Assembly (NCBI RefSeq): GCF_017948455.1
Contig: NZ_JAFFSU010000026.1
Span: forward strand, 56,079 to 120,078
DNA from: Streptomyces sp. GESEQ-4
Lineage (GTDB): Bacteria; Actinomycetota; Actinomycetes; Streptomycetales; Streptomycetaceae
Length of the DNA: 64,000 nucleotides
Direction: 5' to 3'
Of this stretch, positions 49,119 to 58,886 are shown piece after piece. A model generated the notes under the pieces. The model was given only the letters and a program-made list of their open reading frames with translations. It ran no database searches and had not been told where the DNA came from. Numbering within the stretch: position 1 is the stretch's first letter; each line of letters opens with the position of its first letter. Position numbers and translations under genes: made by a program.

Positions 49119-50531
49119 TCACTTCGGCATGCCCGTGCCGTTATCCGCGGTCATCAACTCGGCGATCCGGCGGTGCTCGGCGGCCTTACGCTCGTAGATG
49201 CCGGCCATCCGCAGGTGGTACGCCGGGTCGTCCTCCTCGTAGATGTCCGGGATGCCGTCGAGGTCGTCGTCGCGCTCCTCGTCCGCGCACATCTTGCGGT
49301 ACTTGGCGTTCCGTACCTTCAGCAGGGCGGTCGCCAGAGCCGCCGAGATGAGCGAGCCCATCAGCACCGCGGCCTTGATCTCGCCGGTCAGCGCCGCGTC
49401 GCCGTCGAAGGCGAGCTCGCCGATCAGCAGCGAGACGGTGAACCCGATCCCGGCGAGCGACGCCACCGCGAACACGTCAGGCCAGGCGAGGTCGTCGCTG
49501 AGCGACGCCCTGGTGAAACGTGCCGTCAGCCACGTACCCCCGAAGATGCCGACCGCCTTGCCGACGACCAGACCCAGCACCACGCCGAGCGTCTCCGGCT
49601 GGCTGAATACGTCGCCCAGGGCGCCCCCCGAAAGGGAGACACCGGCGCTGAACAGCGCGAACAGCGGCACAGCGAGGCCCGCCGACAGCGGCCGTACGAG
49701 ATGCTCGATGCGCTCGCCGGGGGAGTGGTCCTCGCCCTCGTGGCGGTGGCAGCGCAGCATCAGGCCCATCGCGACGCCTGCGATGGTGGCGTGGATGCCG
49801 CTGTTGTACATCAGCCCCCAGATGACGAGGGCGAGCGGGACGTAGAGGTACCAGCCGCGGACGCCCTTGCGCAGCAGCAGCCAGAAGACGAGCAGGCCGA
49901 CGACGGCGCCGCCGAGCGCGGCGAAGTCGATGGTGTCGGTGAAGAAGACCGCGATGATCAGGATCGCGAACAGGTCGTCGACGACGGCGAGGGTGAGCAG
50001 GAAGGCGCGCAGGGCGCTCGGCAGGGACGTACCGATGACCGCGAGCACCGCCAGCGCGAAGGCGATGTCGGTGGCGGTGGGCACGGCCCAGCCGGCCAGT
50101 GAGCCGCCGCCGGTGACGTTGGTGAGGGTGTAGACGAGCGCCGGTACGGCCATCCCGCACAGGGCCGCGACGACGGGCAGCACGGCGGCCTTGGGGTCGC
50201 GCAGGTCACCGGCGACCAGCTCACGCTTGAGTTCGATGCCGGCGACGAAGAAGAAGATCGCGAGCAGTCCGTCGGCCGCCCAGTGCTCGATCGACAGGTT
50301 CAGGCCGAGCGCCTCGGGGCCGAGGTGGTAGTGGCTGACGCTCTCGTAGCTGTCGTGCAGCGCGGGGATGTTCGCCCAGATCAGCGCGGCGATCGCGGCG
50401 AGGAGCAGCAGGACACCGCCGACCGTCTCGGCGCGCAGCGCGTCCGCCACGAAGGTTCGCTCGGGCAGGGACAGGCGTCCGAAAACCTTGCGGGTGCTGG
50501 CGTTTTCCCTGTTGCGGGCGGGCGCGGCCAC
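49119..50531 (-). CDS. nhaA: Na+/H+ antiporter NhaA
   Basis: A 470-residue antiporter with NhaA landmarks: AETVGGVLLLLAAIAALIWAN, FFFVAGIELKREL, TATDIAFALAVLAVIG (the discontinuous-helix DI with the Asp), LLTLAVVDDLFAILIIA (paired Asp of the transport site) and SGIHATIAGVAMG. About 11-12 helices. A long soluble C-terminal tail (about 70 residues, DGIPDIYEEDDP) is an actinobacterial addition. It exports Na+ in exchange for H+. GTG at 50531 with GGAGG ahead. Confidence 0.94.
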   Translation of the reverse strand: MAAPARNRENASTRKVFGRLSLPERTFVADALRAETVGGVLLLLAAIAALIWANIPALHDSYESVSHYHLGPEALGLNLSIEHWAADGLLAIFFFVAGIELKRELVAGDLRDPKAAVLPVVAALCGMAVPALVYTLTNVTGGGSLAGWAVPTATDIAFALAVLAVIGTSLPSALRAFLLTLAVVDDLFAILIIAVFFTDTIDFAALGGAVVGLLVFWLLLRKGVRGWYLYVPLALVIWGLMYNSGIHATIAGVAMGLMLRCHRHEGEDHSPGERIEHLVRPLSAGLAVPLFALFSAGVSLSGGALGDVFSQPETLGVVLGLVVGKAVGIFGGTWLTARFTRASLSDDLAWPDVFAVASLAGIGFTVSLLIGELAFDGDAALTGEIKAAVLMGSLISAALATALLKVRNAKYRKMCADEERDDDLDGIPDIYEEDDPAYHLRMAGIYERKAAEHRRIAELMTADNGTGMPK

Positions 50532-50681
50532 GAGGAGACCTCCGGTCGGTGGGCAGGACGGAACACATGCCGACCAGACTTCCCGGCGCACCTTGATTCG
50601 TTGTTACGTTCTTGACGGTTTGCTTAGCTTACCTAAGATGCGGCCGGGCTCGTCGGGGGGATCTTCACGCTAAACGCAAAA

Positions 50682-50714
50682 GGGGCACCCGGCGCGCTTG
50701 TCGCCGGGTGCCCC
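50682..50714 (-). terminator. Rho-independent terminator of acs
   Basis: On the minus strand: a 13-bp stem GGGGCACCCGGCG / CGCCGGGTGCCCC (50682-50694 and 50702-50714), then TTTTGCGTTT. It lies 20 bp beyond the acs stop. Confidence 0.9.
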
Positions 50715-50733
50715 TGAGGGCCTTGCTCAGTCC

Positions 50734-52689
50734 TCAGTCCTCGCTCGGCGCCGCCGGAAGCTTCGCCTGGATGAGGTCCATGACCGTCGAGTCGGTCAGC
50801 GTGGTGACATCGCCGAGCTGACGGTTCTCCGCCACGTCCCGCAGCAGGCGGCGCATGATCTTGCCGGAGCGGGTCTTCGGCAGCTCCGCGACCGGCAGGA
50901 TCCGCTTCGGCTTGGCGATGGGGCCGAGGGCGGCGCTGACGTGGCCCTGCAGGTCGGCGACGAGGTGCTCGGTCTCGGACGCCGTGCCACGCAGGATCAC
51001 GAACGCGACGATGGCCTGGCCGGTCGTCTCGTCGGCCGCACCGACGACGGCCGCCTCGGCGACCGACGGGTGCGAGACGAGCGCCGACTCCACCTCGGTC
51101 GTGGAGATGTTGTGCCCGGACACGAGCATGACGTCGTCCACCCGGCCGAGCAGCCAGATGTCACCGTCGTCGTCCTTCTTCGCCCCGTCACCGGCGAAGT
51201 ACTTGCCCTCGAACCGCGACCAGTACGTGTCGAGGAACCTCTGGTCGTCCCCCCAGATGGTGCGCAGCATCGACGGCCACGGCTCGGTGAGCACCAGATA
51301 GCCACCGCCGCCGTTGGGCACCTCCCGCGCCTCGTCGTCGACGACGGTCGCGGAGATACCGGGCAGCGGGACCTGAGCGGAACCCGGCTTGGTCTCCGTG
51401 ACGCCCGGCAGCGGCGAGATCATCATCGCGCCGGTCTCGGTCTGCCACCAGGTGTCCACGATCGGCGTCCGGTCGGCCCCGATGTGCTTGCGGTACCAGA
51501 TCCAGGCCTCGGGGTTGATGGGCTCACCGACCGAGCCGAGGACACGGAGGGAGGAGAGATCGAACTTCGCGGGGATGTCGTCGCCCCACTTCATGAACGT
51601 ACGGATCGCGGTCGGCGCCGTGTACAGGATCGTCACCCCGTACTTCTGCACGATCTCCCAGAACCGCCCCTGGTGCGGGGTGTCCGGCGTGCCCTCGTAC
51701 ATCACCTGCGTCGCGCCGTTGGCCAGCGGCCCGTAGACGATGTACGAGTGCCCGGTGACCCAGCCGACGTCGGCCGTGCACCAGTACACGTCCGTCTCCG
51801 GCTTGAGGTCGAAGACGGCGTGGTGGGTGTACGCGGCCTGGGTGAGATAGCCGCCCGAGGTGTGCAGGATGCCCTTCGGCTTACCCGTCGTCCCGGACGT
51901 GTAGAGGATGAACAGCGGCTGCTCGGCCTCGAAGGGTTCCGGTGTGTGCTCGGCGGACTGCCGGTCGACGATCTCGTGCCACCACACGTCCAACTCGTCG
52001 TTCCAGGCGACCTCCTGGCCGGTGCGGCGGACCACGAGGACATGCTCGACGTTGCCCGCCTTGGTGACCGCCTCGTCGACGGCCGGCTTCAGCGCGGACG
52101 GCTTGCCGCGCCGGTAGCCGCCGTCGGACGTGATGACGACCTTGGCGTCCGCGTCCTGGATACGGGTCGCGAGCGCGTCCGCCGAGAAGCCACCGAAGAC
52201 CACGGAGTGCGCGGCGCCGATCCGGGCGCACGCCAGCATCGCGATCGCGGTCTCAGGGATCATCGGCATATAGACGGCGACCCGGTCGCCCTTGCGCACA
52301 CCCAGCTCCAGCAGGGCGCCCGCGGCCTTGGAGACCTCGTCCTTCAGCTCGGCGTAGGTGATGGTGCGGCTGTCGCCGGGCTCCCCCTCGAAGTGGATGG
52401 CGACCCGGTCGCCGTGCCCCGCCTCGACATGCCGGTCGACGCAGTTGTACGCGACGTTCAGCTCGCCGTCCTTGAACCACTTGGCGAACGGCGGGTTCGA
52501 CCAGTCCAGTGTCTCGGTCGGCTCCTTGGCCCAGGTCAGCCGCCGGGCCTGCGTGGCCCAGAAGCCGAGCCGGTCAGCCTTGGCCTGTTCGTACGCCTCC
52601 GCCGTGACATTGGCGTTCGCGGCCAGGTCAGCGGGCGGCGCGAAGCGTCGCTCCTCTTTCAAGAGGTTGGCCAGGCTTTCGTTGCTCAC
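50734..52689 (-). CDS. acsA: Acetyl-CoA synthetase
   Basis: A 651-residue AMP-forming acetyl-CoA synthetase: FILYTSGTTGKPKGILHTSGGYL (P-loop/A3 motif), YWCTADVGWVTGHSYIVYGPL, VDTWWQTETGAMMISPLPGV and the acetylation-sensitive PKTRSGKIMRRLLRD Lys motif. It activates acetate to acetyl-CoA via acetyl-AMP in the cytosol. GTG at 52689 (VSNESLANLLKEERRF) with GGGAGA upstream; a longer start at 52731 is less likely. Confidence 0.95.
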   Translation of the reverse strand: MSNESLANLLKEERRFAPPADLAANANVTAEAYEQAKADRLGFWATQARRLTWAKEPTETLDWSNPPFAKWFKDGELNVAYNCVDRHVEAGHGDRVAIHFEGEPGDSRTITYAELKDEVSKAAGALLELGVRKGDRVAVYMPMIPETAIAMLACARIGAAHSVVFGGFSADALATRIQDADAKVVITSDGGYRRGKPSALKPAVDEAVTKAGNVEHVLVVRRTGQEVAWNDELDVWWHEIVDRQSAEHTPEPFEAEQPLFILYTSGTTGKPKGILHTSGGYLTQAAYTHHAVFDLKPETDVYWCTADVGWVTGHSYIVYGPLANGATQVMYEGTPDTPHQGRFWEIVQKYGVTILYTAPTAIRTFMKWGDDIPAKFDLSSLRVLGSVGEPINPEAWIWYRKHIGADRTPIVDTWWQTETGAMMISPLPGVTETKPGSAQVPLPGISATVVDDEAREVPNGGGGYLVLTEPWPSMLRTIWGDDQRFLDTYWSRFEGKYFAGDGAKKDDDGDIWLLGRVDDVMLVSGHNISTTEVESALVSHPSVAEAAVVGAADETTGQAIVAFVILRGTASETEHLVADLQGHVSAALGPIAKPKRILPVAELPKTRSGKIMRRLLRDVAENRQLGDVTTLTDSTVMDLIQAKLPAAPSED

Positions 52690-52891
52690 GACATCTCCCT
52701 TTCCCAGGGTGTCCGTTGTGTCCCAGGCCACAGCTCATCAGACCGGGGGGCCGGATGACAAGGGTCGACCGGAAATTGGTGTAGACCTATCAGCCCGGTC
52801 CCGTAGCGGCTTTCCGATGGCCGGGTTCATCCCTTCCCACGGACGGCGGAGCCGGCGAGTTCAGATGGTGTAACGCCTCTCACATCCCTGG

Positions 52892-55243
52892 TCACGCCGG
52901 TACGTCCGCCGCCCCCACCCAGTCGAACACCTCGCCCCCGTCCGCCTCGGAGAGCAGGTACGCCTGCGCCTCGCCCACGTGGAAGTACATCCCGTGCAAC
53001 TCCAGCGAGCCCTCGCGCAGCGCGCGGCTCACCGACTCGTGGGCGCGCAGGTGCTCCAGCTGCTGGACCACATTGGTCAGGCAGAGCTGCTCGACCGCGT
53101 CGGCGGGCCGGCGTCCAGCCAGCCGGGCCCGGGGGCGGCTGTCGTCGGCCATCCGCTCCAGGCTGGGTACCCCGTGCCGCAGCCACCGCTTGAGCGGCGT
53201 CTGGACGGCACCGGCCTCGGAGGAGAGCAGCGCCTGCATGGCTCCGCACCCGGAGTGCCCGCACACCGTGATGGACCGCACTTTCAGCACCTCCACCGCG
53301 TACTCGATCGCCGCGGCCACCGAGTCGTCCCCGCTCTCCTCACCGGGGGGCGGCACGAGGTTGCCCACATTGCGCACCACGAACAGATCGCCCGGACCAC
53401 TGGAGGTGATCATCGACGTGACCAGCCGTGAGTCGGCGCAGGTGAGGAAGAGCTGAACTGGCTGCTGTCCCTCGCGCGCCAGCCGGGCCAGCTCGCCCCG
53501 CACCAGGGGCGCGGTGTTGCGGTGGAACGCGTCGATGCCACGGGCCAGTTCATGGCCGCTGGGCCCGATCTCGACCGTTTCGGCGAGGCCGGTCGGCTGC
53601 CCGTCGGGCGTCGCCTTGGATCGCGGGGGTTCGCACTGGTGGTTGCGCCACGGTGTCCAGGGACGGCAACGGCAGCCGGCGTGCTCACCGCTGCCGACGG
53701 GCTCGGCGATCCGGACCCCGGTGCGACGGCCGGTCACCTCGACGGTGCCGCCGTGCGCGGTGTGCGCGTTCTGCCAGTCCTGCAGGGACTCGTACGCCGC
53801 ATGGTCCATGAAGGAGCCGTTCAACTCGACGACGGCATGGACCCCTTCGGGCACGAGATGCAGGGCGCGGCTGAGCCGCGGCACCGCGAGGAACGTCAAC
53901 TGCCCTCGAACATGGACGTGATGGACTCCTTCCTTCTCTTCGTGCGTGATGCGTGTGCGGGTGAGGCGGTGCAGGGCGACGGCGACGGCCATGGCGATCC
54001 CCAGTGCCACGCCCTCCAGGACGCCGAGGAGCACCACGCCGAGTGTGGTGACGGCGTACACCAGCACTTCTCGGTGGCGGGTCACCGTGCGGATGTGGTG
54101 CAGGGACACCATCTGGATGCCGACGGCCATCACCAGGGCGGCGAGCGAGGCGAGCGGGATGAGCTCCAGGATCGGGACCATCAGCAGCGCGGCGACTACT
54201 ACGTAAACGCCGTGCAGCAGCGTGGAGTTCCGGCTCACGGCACCGGATCGGACATTCGCCGTGCTGCGCACCGCGACTCCGGTGACCGGCAGTCCGCCGA
54301 GCGCGCCGGAGACGATATTGGCGGCGCCCTGGCCGCGCAGCTCCCGGTCGAGGTCGGCGCGCGGCACGGGCGGTGACTGAGTCCGGGCTGCGGCCAGCTT
54401 GTCCACGGCCACCGCGGACAGCAGCGACTCCACTCCGCCGACCAGGGTGATGGTCAGGACGGCGGCGACGATCCCGAGCACCGGGCCTTCCGACAGCCCG
54501 GCCAGGGCGTGACTGCTCCACGAGGGCAGGTCGACCCGGGGCAGCCGCAACCCGGCGAGAGCGGCCACCGCCGTCGCCGTCGCCACCGCGGCCAGGGGCG
54601 CCGGCAGCAGTCGTACGACTCGGCCCGCCCGGCCCGGAATCCGCGGCCAGATCAGCAGCACGGCCAGGGTCACGGCGCTCATGGACAGGGCGCTGGGATG
54701 CGGGTCGGCCAGTTGGGAGGGCAGTTCGCGCACGTTGTCGACGACCGAGCTGTGCGGGCTCCCGCCGAGGACGATGTGCAGTTGGGCGACGGCGATGGTG
54801 GCGCCGATGCCGGCGAGCATGCCGTGCACGATGGCGGGGCTCACGGCGAGCGCGGAGCGCGCCACGCGCAGGAAGCCCAGGCCGAGTTGGGCGAGACCGG
54901 CGAGCACGGTGATGGCGCAGGTCGTACGCCAGCCGTAGCGCTGGATGAGATCGGCGGTGACCACCGTCAGACCGGCCGCGGGGCCGCTGACCATGAGTGG
55001 GGCGCCACCGAGGCGTCCGGCGACGAGCCCGCCCACGGCGGCGGCGACCAGTCCGGCCTGGAGGGGCGCGCCGGTGGCAAGGGCGATGCCGAGGGACAGG
55101 GGCAGAGCGATCAGGAAGACCGCGATCGAGGCCGACACATCGGCGCCCGCGATACGGAAGCGGCGCCGGGGCGGCGGAGGGCTGTGGGGCTCGTGCTCGG
55201 GTCGGGGGGAATCGGATGGGCGGGTGGGGACGCAGGCTGACAT
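52892..55243 (-). CDS. SulP transporter-carbonic anhydrase fusion
   Basis: A 783-residue fusion. Residues 1-470 form a SulP/SLC26-like transporter with about ten helices and landmarks ASIAVFLIALPLSLGIALATG, GGLVAGRLGGAPLMVSGPAAG, GVESLLSAVAVDK. Residues 475-560 form a STAS-like domain (VELNGSFMDHAAYESL). Residues 590-783 form a beta-carbonic anhydrase: FLTCADSR (Zn ligand Cys-Asp pair), ITVCGHSGCGAM (Zn His and Cys). It should couple anion (bicarbonate or sulfate) transport to CO2 hydration. The ATG at 55243 fits the start of a Pro-rich cytoplasmic head. The whole unit is one frame, no frameshift. Confidence 0.93.
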   Translation of the reverse strand: MSACVPTRPSDSPRPEHEPHSPPPPRRRFRIAGADVSASIAVFLIALPLSLGIALATGAPLQAGLVAAAVGGLVAGRLGGAPLMVSGPAAGLTVVTADLIQRYGWRTTCAITVLAGLAQLGLGFLRVARSALAVSPAIVHGMLAGIGATIAVAQLHIVLGGSPHSSVVDNVRELPSQLADPHPSALSMSAVTLAVLLIWPRIPGRAGRVVRLLPAPLAAVATATAVAALAGLRLPRVDLPSWSSHALAGLSEGPVLGIVAAVLTITLVGGVESLLSAVAVDKLAAARTQSPPVPRADLDRELRGQGAANIVSGALGGLPVTGVAVRSTANVRSGAVSRNSTLLHGVYVVVAALLMVPILELIPLASLAALVMAVGIQMVSLHHIRTVTRHREVLVYAVTTLGVVLLGVLEGVALGIAMAVAVALHRLTRTRITHEEKEGVHHVHVRGQLTFLAVPRLSRALHLVPEGVHAVVELNGSFMDHAAYESLQDWQNAHTAHGGTVEVTGRRTGVRIAEPVGSGEHAGCRCRPWTPWRNHQCEPPRSKATPDGQPTGLAETVEIGPSGHELARGIDAFHRNTAPLVRGELARLAREGQQPVQLFLTCADSRLVTSMITSSGPGDLFVVRNVGNLVPPPGEESGDDSVAAAIEYAVEVLKVRSITVCGHSGCGAMQALLSSEAGAVQTPLKRWLRHGVPSLERMADDSRPRARLAGRRPADAVEQLCLTNVVQQLEHLRAHESVSRALREGSLELHGMYFHVGEAQAYLLSEADGGEVFDWVGAADVPA

Positions 55244-55580
55244 GGTTCCCGTCTCCTCCGGGGCAGCGCGGTCGCGGATCTGGTGGTCCTCCGCTCGGTG
55301 GCGGGGGGTCGGGTCGCGGCCGTGGGTCACGGCGTGCAGCGGCGGGATGAAATCAACGCTCGGTAAATGGATCGTAATGGAGAGTAAAGGGCGAGCATAG
55401 TTTTTTCGAGCAAATGGGCTAATGCATAACTCTCATGAGGGAAGCAGGCTTTTTATCGGCTTGTCGTATTAATTCCTTCTCTGCCTCGTGCGACCTTGGC
55501 GCCACTGTCGGCCCTTCCCGGCACATCACCCGAGTTCGGTTCATCAGCGTTGGCCTGAGAGAAGGAAAGGTGGGCGGAGT
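55244..55580. other. Divergent promoter region, AT-rich
   Basis: 337 bases without a supported gene. The stretch 55350-55480 is notably AT-rich for this genome (e.g. AGTTTTTTCGAGCAAATGGG, TTTTTATCGG, CGTATTAATTCC). It should hold the promoters of the SulP-CA gene (leftward) and the lipoprotein gene (rightward). Confidence 0.55.
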
Positions 55581-56852
55581 ATGGCCGCCACCCAGAGGAT
55601 CGCCGCCGGCGCCGTGGCCGCCGCGGCCTGTGCCGCGTCCCTCGCCGGTTGCACGGCGGGGGACACAGGTTCCCAGGGCCCGGAACAAGGAGCCCCCGGC
55701 CCGCAGAAGCCGGCGGCGGCGCCCAAGAGCGTGGTCCGTCTGATCGGTGACGGCTCCACCGCGTACACCGGAGCCCAGCCGCATCTGCCCAGGCCCGAAC
55801 GGCTGAAGTCCGGTCAGAAACCCCCGCAGTTCGTGGTGTTCTCCTGGGACGGCGCCGGAGAGGACAGCCAGAGGCTGTTCTCCCACTTCCGCCAGGTCGC
55901 CAAGAGGAACAACGCGACGATGACGTACTTCCTGAGCGGCGTGTACATGCTGCCCGAGGGAAAGCGCGACCTCTACCGACCGCCGCAGCACGCGCCCGGC
56001 CGCTCCGACATCGGCTTCAACGACGACCGCGGCATCGCCGACACCGCCAAGCAGCTGCGCCTGGCATGGCTGGAGGGCAATGAGGTCGGCACCCACTTCA
56101 ACGGCCATTTCTGCGGCCGCGGCGGGGTCGGCGAGTGGTCGGTCGAGGAGTGGAAGGACGAGATCGCCCAGGCGAAACGATTCGTGAAGTCCTGGAAGAC
56201 CAACACCGGCATGAGAAAGGCGGCCCCGCTGCCCTTCGACTACGACAAGGAACTCATCGGCGCCCGCACGCCCTGTCTGGAAGGCCAGGAGAACTTCATG
56301 AAGGCGGCCCGCGACCTGGGCTTCCGCTATGACACCAGCGGCGTCAACGACCAGGTCTGGCCGAAGAAGAAGCTGGGCCTGTGGGATCTGTCGATGCAGC
56401 TCGTGCCGTTCCCCGGGCACACCTACGAGCAGCTCACCATGGACTACAACTTCATGGTCAACCAGTCCGGCACCACCACCCAGGGCGACCCGGGCAAGTA
56501 CGACCACTGGGGCGACCAGATGCGGGACGGCCTGCTCAAGGGCTTCTATCGGGCCTACGACGGCAACCGCGCGCCCCTGATCATCGGCAACCACTTCGAG
56601 TCCTGGAACGGCGGCACCTATATGCGGGCCGTCGAGGAGGTCATCGAGGAGGTGTGCACCAAGCCCGAGGTGCGCTGTGTCTCCTTCCGGCAACTGGCCG
56701 ACTGGCTGGACGCCCAGGACCCCACGACGCTGCGCAAGCTGCGCACCCTGAAGGTCGGCGAGGCCCCGAAGCAGGGCTGGGCGTCCTTCCTGTCCGCCCA
56801 CCCGGCCCCGGCCCCGAAGGGCGCGCCCGGGGCACCGGCGGGCCGGCGGTAG
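55581..56852 (+). CDS. Polysaccharide deacetylase-like lipoprotein
   Basis: A 423-residue lipoprotein (lipobox ASLAGC at about residue 25). A NodB-type fold is indicated by FVVFSWDGAGEDSQRL (DDG-like region with the first Asp moved, WDGAGED), GNEVGTHFNGHFC (HxxxxH metal site), and LDAQDPTTLRKLRTL at the end. Metal ligands appear partly retained. It probably acts on a cell-wall or surface glycan outside the membrane. ATG at 55581 with GGCGGAGT upstream. Confidence 0.87.
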   Translation: MAATQRIAAGAVAAAACAASLAGCTAGDTGSQGPEQGAPGPQKPAAAPKSVVRLIGDGSTAYTGAQPHLPRPERLKSGQKPPQFVVFSWDGAGEDSQRLFSHFRQVAKRNNATMTYFLSGVYMLPEGKRDLYRPPQHAPGRSDIGFNDDRGIADTAKQLRLAWLEGNEVGTHFNGHFCGRGGVGEWSVEEWKDEIAQAKRFVKSWKTNTGMRKAAPLPFDYDKELIGARTPCLEGQENFMKAARDLGFRYDTSGVNDQVWPKKKLGLWDLSMQLVPFPGHTYEQLTMDYNFMVNQSGTTTQGDPGKYDHWGDQMRDGLLKGFYRAYDGNRAPLIIGNHFESWNGGTYMRAVEEVIEEVCTKPEVRCVSFRQLADWLDAQDPTTLRKLRTLKVGEAPKQGWASFLSAHPAPAPKGAPGAPAGRR

Positions 56853-56858
56853 GAGCCG

Positions 56859-57845
56859 TCACACGGGGGTGCCGAGGCCCTCGCCGAGCACGAATCCGGG
56901 GTCGATCTGCGCGGCCAGGTCGACCCCGAGGCGTTCATTGCCCCAGGACTCGGCGTTCTTCAGATGGAAGTGCACCATCTGACGCGTATAGCGCTCCCAG
57001 TCGCGCAGTTCGTACGTCGCGTCGGCGGCCGTCCGCAGCAGGCGCAGGGCGCGGCGGCTCGCGTCCTCCAGGAACTCGAACCGTGGTGGCCGGCCCTTCT
57101 CCATGGCCCGCACCCAGTCCGAGTACCCCACCGACACCAGCAGGTCGTCCCCGACCTCGGCGCGCAGGAAGTCGAGGTCCTCCCGGCCGTGCACCTTGTT
57201 GCCGACGACCGCCAGGGCGACCCCGAAGTCGGCGGCGTACTCCTTGTACTGGCGATAGACGGAGACCCCCCTCCGGGTCGGTTCGGCGACGAGGAACGTG
57301 ATGTCGAAGCGGGTGAACAGCCCGGAGGCGAAGGAGTCCGAGCCCGCCGTCATGTCGACCACGACATACTCGTCGCGGCCGTCCACCAGGTGGTTCAGGC
57401 ACAGCTCCACCGCTCCGGTCTTGGAGTGGTAGCAGGCGACCCCCAGGTCGGAGTCCGTGAAAGGGCCCGTGACCATCAAACGGACGGCGCCGCCGTCGAG
57501 TTCCACCGGCCGGGCGCAGGCGTCGTACACCGGATTGTTCTCACGGACCCGCAGCAGCCGTGAGTCCTCCCCGGGCGGCGTCGTCTTGGTCATCGTCCGG
57601 GCGGAGGTGATGCGGGGGTTGGTGCCGCGCAGATAGTCCTTGATCATCGGCAGCCGGTCGCCCATCGCGGGCAGTTCGCCCGCCTCCGTCTCGTCCAGGC
57701 CGAGCGCGACTCCGAGGTGCTGGTTGATGTCCGCGTCGATCGCGACGACCGGTGCGCCGTCGGCCGCGAGATGCCGGATGAACAGGGAGGACAGCGTGGT
57801 CTTGCCACTGCCGCCCTTCCCGACGAAAGCAATTTTCATGTTCAC
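56859..57845 (-). CDS. CooC-like/ParA-type ATPase
   Basis: A 328-residue P-loop protein with the deviant Walker A GKGGSGKTTLSSLFIRHLA, AIDADINQHLGVALGLDE, VVVDMTAGSDSFASGLF (switch II with DMTAG). This belongs to the CooC/AcsF nickel-insertase branch or related MinD/ParA family. Its client is unknown; no CO dehydrogenase is visible. The N-terminal GTG-AAC-ATG offers two starts (57845/57839). It is convergent (6 bp apart) with the lipoprotein gene. Confidence 0.87.
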   Translation of the reverse strand: MNMKIAFVGKGGSGKTTLSSLFIRHLAADGAPVVAIDADINQHLGVALGLDETEAGELPAMGDRLPMIKDYLRGTNPRITSARTMTKTTPPGEDSRLLRVRENNPVYDACARPVELDGGAVRLMVTGPFTDSDLGVACYHSKTGAVELCLNHLVDGRDEYVVVDMTAGSDSFASGLFTRFDITFLVAEPTRRGVSVYRQYKEYAADFGVALAVVGNKVHGREDLDFLRAEVGDDLLVSVGYSDWVRAMEKGRPPRFEFLEDASRRALRLLRTAADATYELRDWERYTRQMVHFHLKNAESWGNERLGVDLAAQIDPGFVLGEGLGTPV

Positions 57846-57940
57846 GAAGGGTAGTGCGGCGATAGCTGTAGGTGGCAGACGGGCGTGAAGAAGACCACTC
57901 CATCGTGGGGTGTGCGCCCGGTGTGGCTAGTGTCGTACTC

Positions 57941-58765
57941 ATGAGTACGACAGGTGCGGCCGCCGATCCGCTCGCGGCCCTGGGCTCGCTGCCCACAGTG
58001 GCCGAGTCCGTGGAGTCCGTGCGCAAGGCCGTGGACCGGGTCTACGGCCACCGGATCATGCGGCGTCGCAGCAACGAGATCACGTCCGAGGCGGCGCTGC
58101 GCGGCGCCCGCGGCTCCGGGGCGCTGTCCGGTGCCGACTGGGCCCTCGAAGAGGTGCGTCGGCGCACCGACTTCAGCGGCGACGACGAGGCTCGCACGAT
58201 GGGTGCGGCCCTCAGGCTGACCGCGGAGGCGGGCCAACTCCTGTCCATCTGGCGGCAGTCACCCCTGCGTGTGCTGGCCCGGCTGCATCTGGTGGCGGCG
58301 GCGAGCGACTCCGACGAGGTCGGGAGGCCCCGCCAGGAGGGCGAGCCGGTCGACGAGCCGCTGGTCGAACTGGAGCTGTCGAGCGCGGCCGAAGTGTCGG
58401 GGCGGCTGGACGGCCTGTCCGAGCTGATCATCGCGGGGAGTTCAGCACCCGCACTGGTCACGGCCGCGGTGGTGCACGGGGAACTCCTCGCGCTGCGGCC
58501 CTTCGTCTCCCACAACGGCCTGGTCGCGCGCACGGCCGCGCGCATCGTCCTGGTCGGCAGCGGCCTCGACCCGAAGTCGGTCTGTCCGGCGGAGGTCGGC
58601 CACGCGGAGCTGGGCCGCGCCGCCTATCTGGCGGCGCTCGACGGCTACGTCTCGGGCACTCCGGAGGGCATGGCAGCCTGGATCGCCCACTGCGGCAAGG
58701 CGGTCGAGTTGGGGGCGCGCGAGTCGGTGGCTGTGTGCGAGGCGCTGCAGCGCGGGGCGGCGTAA
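57941..58765 (+). CDS. Degenerate Fic-like protein
   Basis: A 274-residue protein whose central region ALVTAAVVHGELLALRPFVSHNGLVARTAARI lines up with the Fic motif (HxFx[D/E]GNGRxxR) but has Arg for the catalytic His, SHNG for the GNG context and no conserved NGRxxR. It therefore probably lacks AMP-transferase activity. The all-helical layout is otherwise Fic-like (residues 130-200). It is conserved in Streptomyces as I recall (SCO3559 type), so it likely has a non-catalytic role. It starts at the ATG at 57941, divergent from the CooC-like gene. Confidence 0.82.
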   Translation: MSTTGAAADPLAALGSLPTVAESVESVRKAVDRVYGHRIMRRRSNEITSEAALRGARGSGALSGADWALEEVRRRTDFSGDDEARTMGAALRLTAEAGQLLSIWRQSPLRVLARLHLVAAASDSDEVGRPRQEGEPVDEPLVELELSSAAEVSGRLDGLSELIIAGSSAPALVTAAVVHGELLALRPFVSHNGLVARTAARIVLVGSGLDPKSVCPAEVGHAELGRAAYLAALDGYVSGTPEGMAAWIAHCGKAVELGARESVAVCEALQRGAA

Positions 58766-58830
58766 CAGGCGAGTCGCCGGGCCGGCGCAGTAGGAACGCA
58801 GCAAGAAGCAGTAAGAAAAGGCGCATGAAA

Positions 58831-58850
58831 AAGCCCCCCGAAGGGGGCTT
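58831..58850. terminator. Short hairpin
   Basis: AAGCCCCCC and its partner GGGGGCTT form a strong short stem after the Fic-like gene; likely transcription terminator. Confidence 0.7.
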
Positions 58851-58858
58851 GAAAGGTT

Positions 58859-58886
58859 GCGGCGGTACGAATCCTCGTACCGCCGC
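58859..58886. terminator. 12-bp hairpin
   Basis: GCGGCGGTACGA and TCGTACCGCCGC surround ATCC; a perfect stem immediately after the short hairpin at 58831. Together they form a tandem terminator region. Confidence 0.7.
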
